From the NCBI GenBank assembly GCA_934178475.1, contig CAKPQH010000003.1, positions 62,001-126,000 of the forward strand: a stretch of 64,000 nt of DNA, in the 5' to 3' direction. A program made the position numbers and the translations under genes. Position 1 is the first letter of the stretch; the number at the start of each line of letters is the position of its first letter. Below are positions 61,838-64,000 of the stretch, piece after piece. The notes under the pieces are model-generated. The model made no database searches and was not told the origin of the DNA. It saw nothing but the letters and a program-made list of their open reading frames with translations. Source of the DNA: an uncultured Clostridia bacterium. Its GTDB lineage: Bacteria; Bacillota; Clostridia; TANB77; CAG-508.

Positions 61838-62872
61838 ATGGAAAAATATGGTATCTTAGAAAATCTGATTGCGTTTAATACAATTGGAGATAAAGAAAAT
61901 GTAAAAATTATTAATTATATTGAGAAAGTTTTAAAAGGGTTAAATTTTAAAACTGAATATAAAGACAAATGTTTAATAATGAGTTTAGGAAATAGTCCTA
62001 AAATAGGATTCTTGGGGCATACAGATACAGTTGAATATATAAACGAGTGGAATACATGCCCGTTTAAGTTAACAAAGAAAGGAAATAGACTTTATGGACT
62101 AGGAGTATGTGATATGAAGGGCGGAATTGCTGCAATGATTGATGCTATTTCGCAAATTGATTTAAATAAACTAAAATATGGAATTAAATTATATTTTACA
62201 TATGATGAAGAAATTAATTTTAGCGGAATAAAAAGTTTAATGAAAATGAATATAAATTTTCCTGAATTAATGCTTTTTGGCGAACCTACTAATAATAAAA
62301 TGCTGATAGGAAGTAAGGGACTATTGGAATATGAATTGAATTTTATAGGTAAAAAAGCACATTCAAGCAATCCGGAAAGGGGGATAAGTGCTAATATAAA
62401 TGCAATTAATTTCATGAGAGATTTAATGGATTTTTATGAGACAAATGTTAAAAATTACAAAGAAAGTAAATATGAAGTTGAGTATACTACAATGAATATA
62501 GGTATTATTAACGGAGGAACAGCAGTCAATTCAATACCTGCTAGTTGTAATGCTACTTTAGATTTTAGGATAGTTAATGAAAAACATATTGAGTTATTAA
62601 AAAATAAAATAACAGAATTATCAAAAAAATATAATTGTAAAACAAGTATATTACAAGAAATAAATCCATTTATAAATGAAATTTCAGGTATAGATTTAAA
62701 TAAAACAGCAAATTTTATTACAGAAGCAAGTTTTATACCTAAACCAAAAAAAATTATATTGGGGTTAGGGCCTGTTACTGCCCATGAAGTGAATGAATAT
62801 GTAACAGAAAAAAGTTACGAAAAATTAGTAGAGCAATATAAAGAAATTATATTGAAAAACTGTATGGAATAA
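61838..62872 (+). CDS. M20-family peptidase (ArgE/DapE-like)
   Basis: A 344-residue two-metal hydrolase. Ligands: His in FLGHTDTVEY, Asp in LGVCDMKGG, the Glu pair in YDEEINFSG, GEPT and His in AHEVNEY. The dimerisation domain (about 165-285) includes KKAHSSNPERGISA and GIINGGTAVNSIPASC. Could be acetylornithine or succinyl-diaminopimelate deacylase or a peptidase; no biosynthetic partner lies near. AAGGAGG precedes the ATG. The upstream structured RNA suggests regulated expression. Confidence 0.9.
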   Translation: MEKYGILENLIAFNTIGDKENVKIINYIEKVLKGLNFKTEYKDKCLIMSLGNSPKIGFLGHTDTVEYINEWNTCPFKLTKKGNRLYGLGVCDMKGGIAAMIDAISQIDLNKLKYGIKLYFTYDEEINFSGIKSLMKMNINFPELMLFGEPTNNKMLIGSKGLLEYELNFIGKKAHSSNPERGISANINAINFMRDLMDFYETNVKNYKESKYEVEYTTMNIGIINGGTAVNSIPASCNATLDFRIVNEKHIELLKNKITELSKKYNCKTSILQEINPFINEISGIDLNKTANFITEASFIPKPKKIILGLGPVTAHEVNEYVTEKSYEKLVEQYKEIILKNCME

Positions 62873-62967
62873 ATAATAGGTAAATAATTCATTTTATATT
62901 GACCATATTTTTTACATCTATTATAATATAGAATATGATATGTAAAATGAAAGGAAGAGGTTAATAT

Positions 62968-63729
62968 ATGAAGAAGAAAATTATAATAATAATTGTAATA
63001 ATGATTATTTTACTTTTAACTATTTTTACAATTAAATATAAAGATAATACTGAAGAAAATGTGGCAGACGAAGATATAAGGTTGTCAAAAATATATGATG
63101 AAAATGGAGAAGAATTAACTGCAATTACAGATGAAAAGAAAGTAAAAGATGTTATAAACAATACATTAATTATGGGAACTGTTGAAGTAAAAAATGATAA
63201 ATATATTTATATTTTTAATGGACAACACTTTGGAGAAAAAGGGTATGAAGTAAAAGAATATACTGCAGCAAATATTAATATAAATAATGGTTTAACATGT
63301 ATAGATTATATTACACTAGAAAAACATTCTATTGACTATATTGAAGAGGGAGATGTTCTTATTTGTACAGGTAATTTGACAAAATATGAAAATGTAAATT
63401 ATTTAAATGATTTTGAAGCTTCTTCAATAGTAGTTGCTAAAAATAAAGATTTAATTAATATAGAAAAAGAGGCATTTAATAATAAACGATTTATTAATGT
63501 TACTATAGGAGAAGTATATCCTGACGAATTGTATTTGATATATGATGTGGAAGATGATACAAATTCTGATACATCTTATCATTTTATATTTGTTCAAAAG
63601 GTTAATATGACAGATATTGCTGAAATTGATGGAAAAATTGAAGAAGGTAAAAGTGTCCAAGTAGAATATAATGATATAGATTACTATAAAAATGAAGCAA
63701 AATTAAAAAAATTAAAGGTAATTGAATAG
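62968..63729 (+). CDS. Membrane-anchored protein of unknown function
   Basis: A 253-residue protein with an N-terminal membrane helix (about 3-22, IIIIIVIMIILLLTIFTI) and an acidic outside part that appears mostly beta (GTVEVKNDKYIYIFN, DYIEEGDVLICTGN, KSVQVEYND). The pattern of short strands with GDVLxCTG resembles OB-fold-type domains, but no family was recognised. GGAAGAGG precedes the ATG; a terminator follows. Confidence 0.65.
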   Translation: MKKKIIIIIVIMIILLLTIFTIKYKDNTEENVADEDIRLSKIYDENGEELTAITDEKKVKDVINNTLIMGTVEVKNDKYIYIFNGQHFGEKGYEVKEYTAANININNGLTCIDYITLEKHSIDYIEEGDVLICTGNLTKYENVNYLNDFEASSIVVAKNKDLINIEKEAFNNKRFINVTIGEVYPDELYLIYDVEDDTNSDTSYHFIFVQKVNMTDIAEIDGKIEEGKSVQVEYNDIDYYKNEAKLKKLKVIE

Positions 63730-63742
63730 AAAAATATGAAGA

Positions 63743-63780
63743 AGAAAAGGTATTGCTTATAATAATACTTTTTCTTTTTC
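63743..63780 (+). terminator. Terminator after the membrane-anchored protein
   Basis: AGAAAAGGTATT pairs with AATACTTTTTCT (one wobble) over a 9-base loop, followed by TTTTC. Confidence 0.75.
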
Positions 63781-63812
63781 ATTTTATAAATTATTTTTTT
63801 AAAAGTATATAC

Positions 63813-63840
63813 AAATATTGTATCGTGTGATACAATATTT
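63813..63840. promoter_or_regulatory. Candidate TetR operator
   Basis: A perfect inverted repeat AAATATTGTATC-GTGT-GATACAATATTT with 12-base arms, 37 bases before the TetR-family start codon. The TACAAT in its right arm could be a -10 box. Confidence 0.75.
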
Positions 63841-63877
63841 TTGAATTTAAAAATAAAAAGAAAGGGGGATATAAAAT

Positions 63878-64000
63878 ATGCCTACAAACATTAAGATAAC
63901 TAAACAAATGATATTAGATACAGCGTTTGAGATTGCTAGAAAAGAAGGTTTAGATGGAATAAGTAATAGAGTATTAGCTAAGAAAATGAACTGTTCGATA
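63878..64000 (+). CDS. TetR-family regulator, 3' end outside the window
   Basis: Only the first 41 residues are present: MPTNIKITKQMILDTAFEIA, RKEGLDGISNRVLAKKMNCS. This is the start of a TetR N-terminal helix-turn-helix (I-L-D-A-A-F-x-x-x-x-x-x-G-x-x-x-x-T-x-x-x-L-A pattern). GGGGGAT precedes the ATG. The strong palindrome upstream indicates autoregulation; ligand and targets lie outside the view. Confidence 0.82.
   Translation, partial: MPTNIKITKQMILDTAFEIARKEGLDGISNRVLAKKMNCSI

Overview
The window is very AT-rich (Arg mostly AGA, Leu mostly TTA) and carries spo0A, spoIIP, ylbJ, ytxC, ytvI, a SpoVB-type flippase and a SpoIIQ-like M23 peptidase. With an anaerobic ribonucleotide reductase (nrdD), a valS T-box leader and Gram-positive sorting signals, this points to a low-GC anaerobic, probably endospore-forming Clostridia-type Firmicute. 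The repeated prepilin head GITLIALVITI is, from memory, common in uncultured gut Clostridia; that placement is inference. No rRNA, tRNA or CRISPR array was recognised.

Layout. 0-12 kb: nucleotide housekeeping (xpt, rdgB, maf), a cysteine-rich Crp/Fnr regulator divergent from nrdD with a palindrome between them, spo0A, a GT4 glycosyltransferase, ylbF, a membrane HExxH protease, yqeG, a prepilin peptidase and an M24 aminopeptidase. 12-20 kb: pyrG behind a leader terminator, a CmpB-type membrane protein, ymdB, T-box-valS, two paralogous small genes with duplicated promoters, and adk. 20-31 kb: a polysaccharide deacetylase, the glycolytic run gap-pgk-(small membrane protein)-tpiA-gpmI-(YezG-like), a NifU-like/GGGtGRT pair, eno, and the M23 peptidase.

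31-35.5 kb is the most unusual part: two successive genes encode a type IV prepilin-like N-terminus joined to a HINT (intein/Hedgehog-type autoprocessing) domain. The region is a tandem duplication with a visible junction at 32816/32817. Its two leaders share a promoter and a conserved hairpin, one leader contains an (AG)14 tract, and the first prepilin gene is split by a frameshift. The prepilin peptidase at 10.1 kb could process these proteins.

35.5-48 kb: ylbJ, a class A PBP, a secreted bactofilin-like protein, rlmN, a decayed deaminase, a SpoVB-like flippase, ytxC, two decayed surface-protein fragments, and two NPKTG-type cell-wall proteins. 48-64 kb: recJ-relA-MBL hydrolase, spoIIP, ytvI, secA, a KilA-N remnant, a frameshifted ECF sigma factor with its membrane partner, a structured RNA ahead of an M20 peptidase, a membrane-anchored protein, and the start of a TetR gene behind a 12-bp-arm operator.

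Overall the window is mostly chromosomal housekeeping and sporulation genes, with islands of surface-protein turnover (30.9-35.4 kb and 44.1-48.2 kb) and small decayed accessory genes (41.4, 44-45 and 59.7-60.5 kb).
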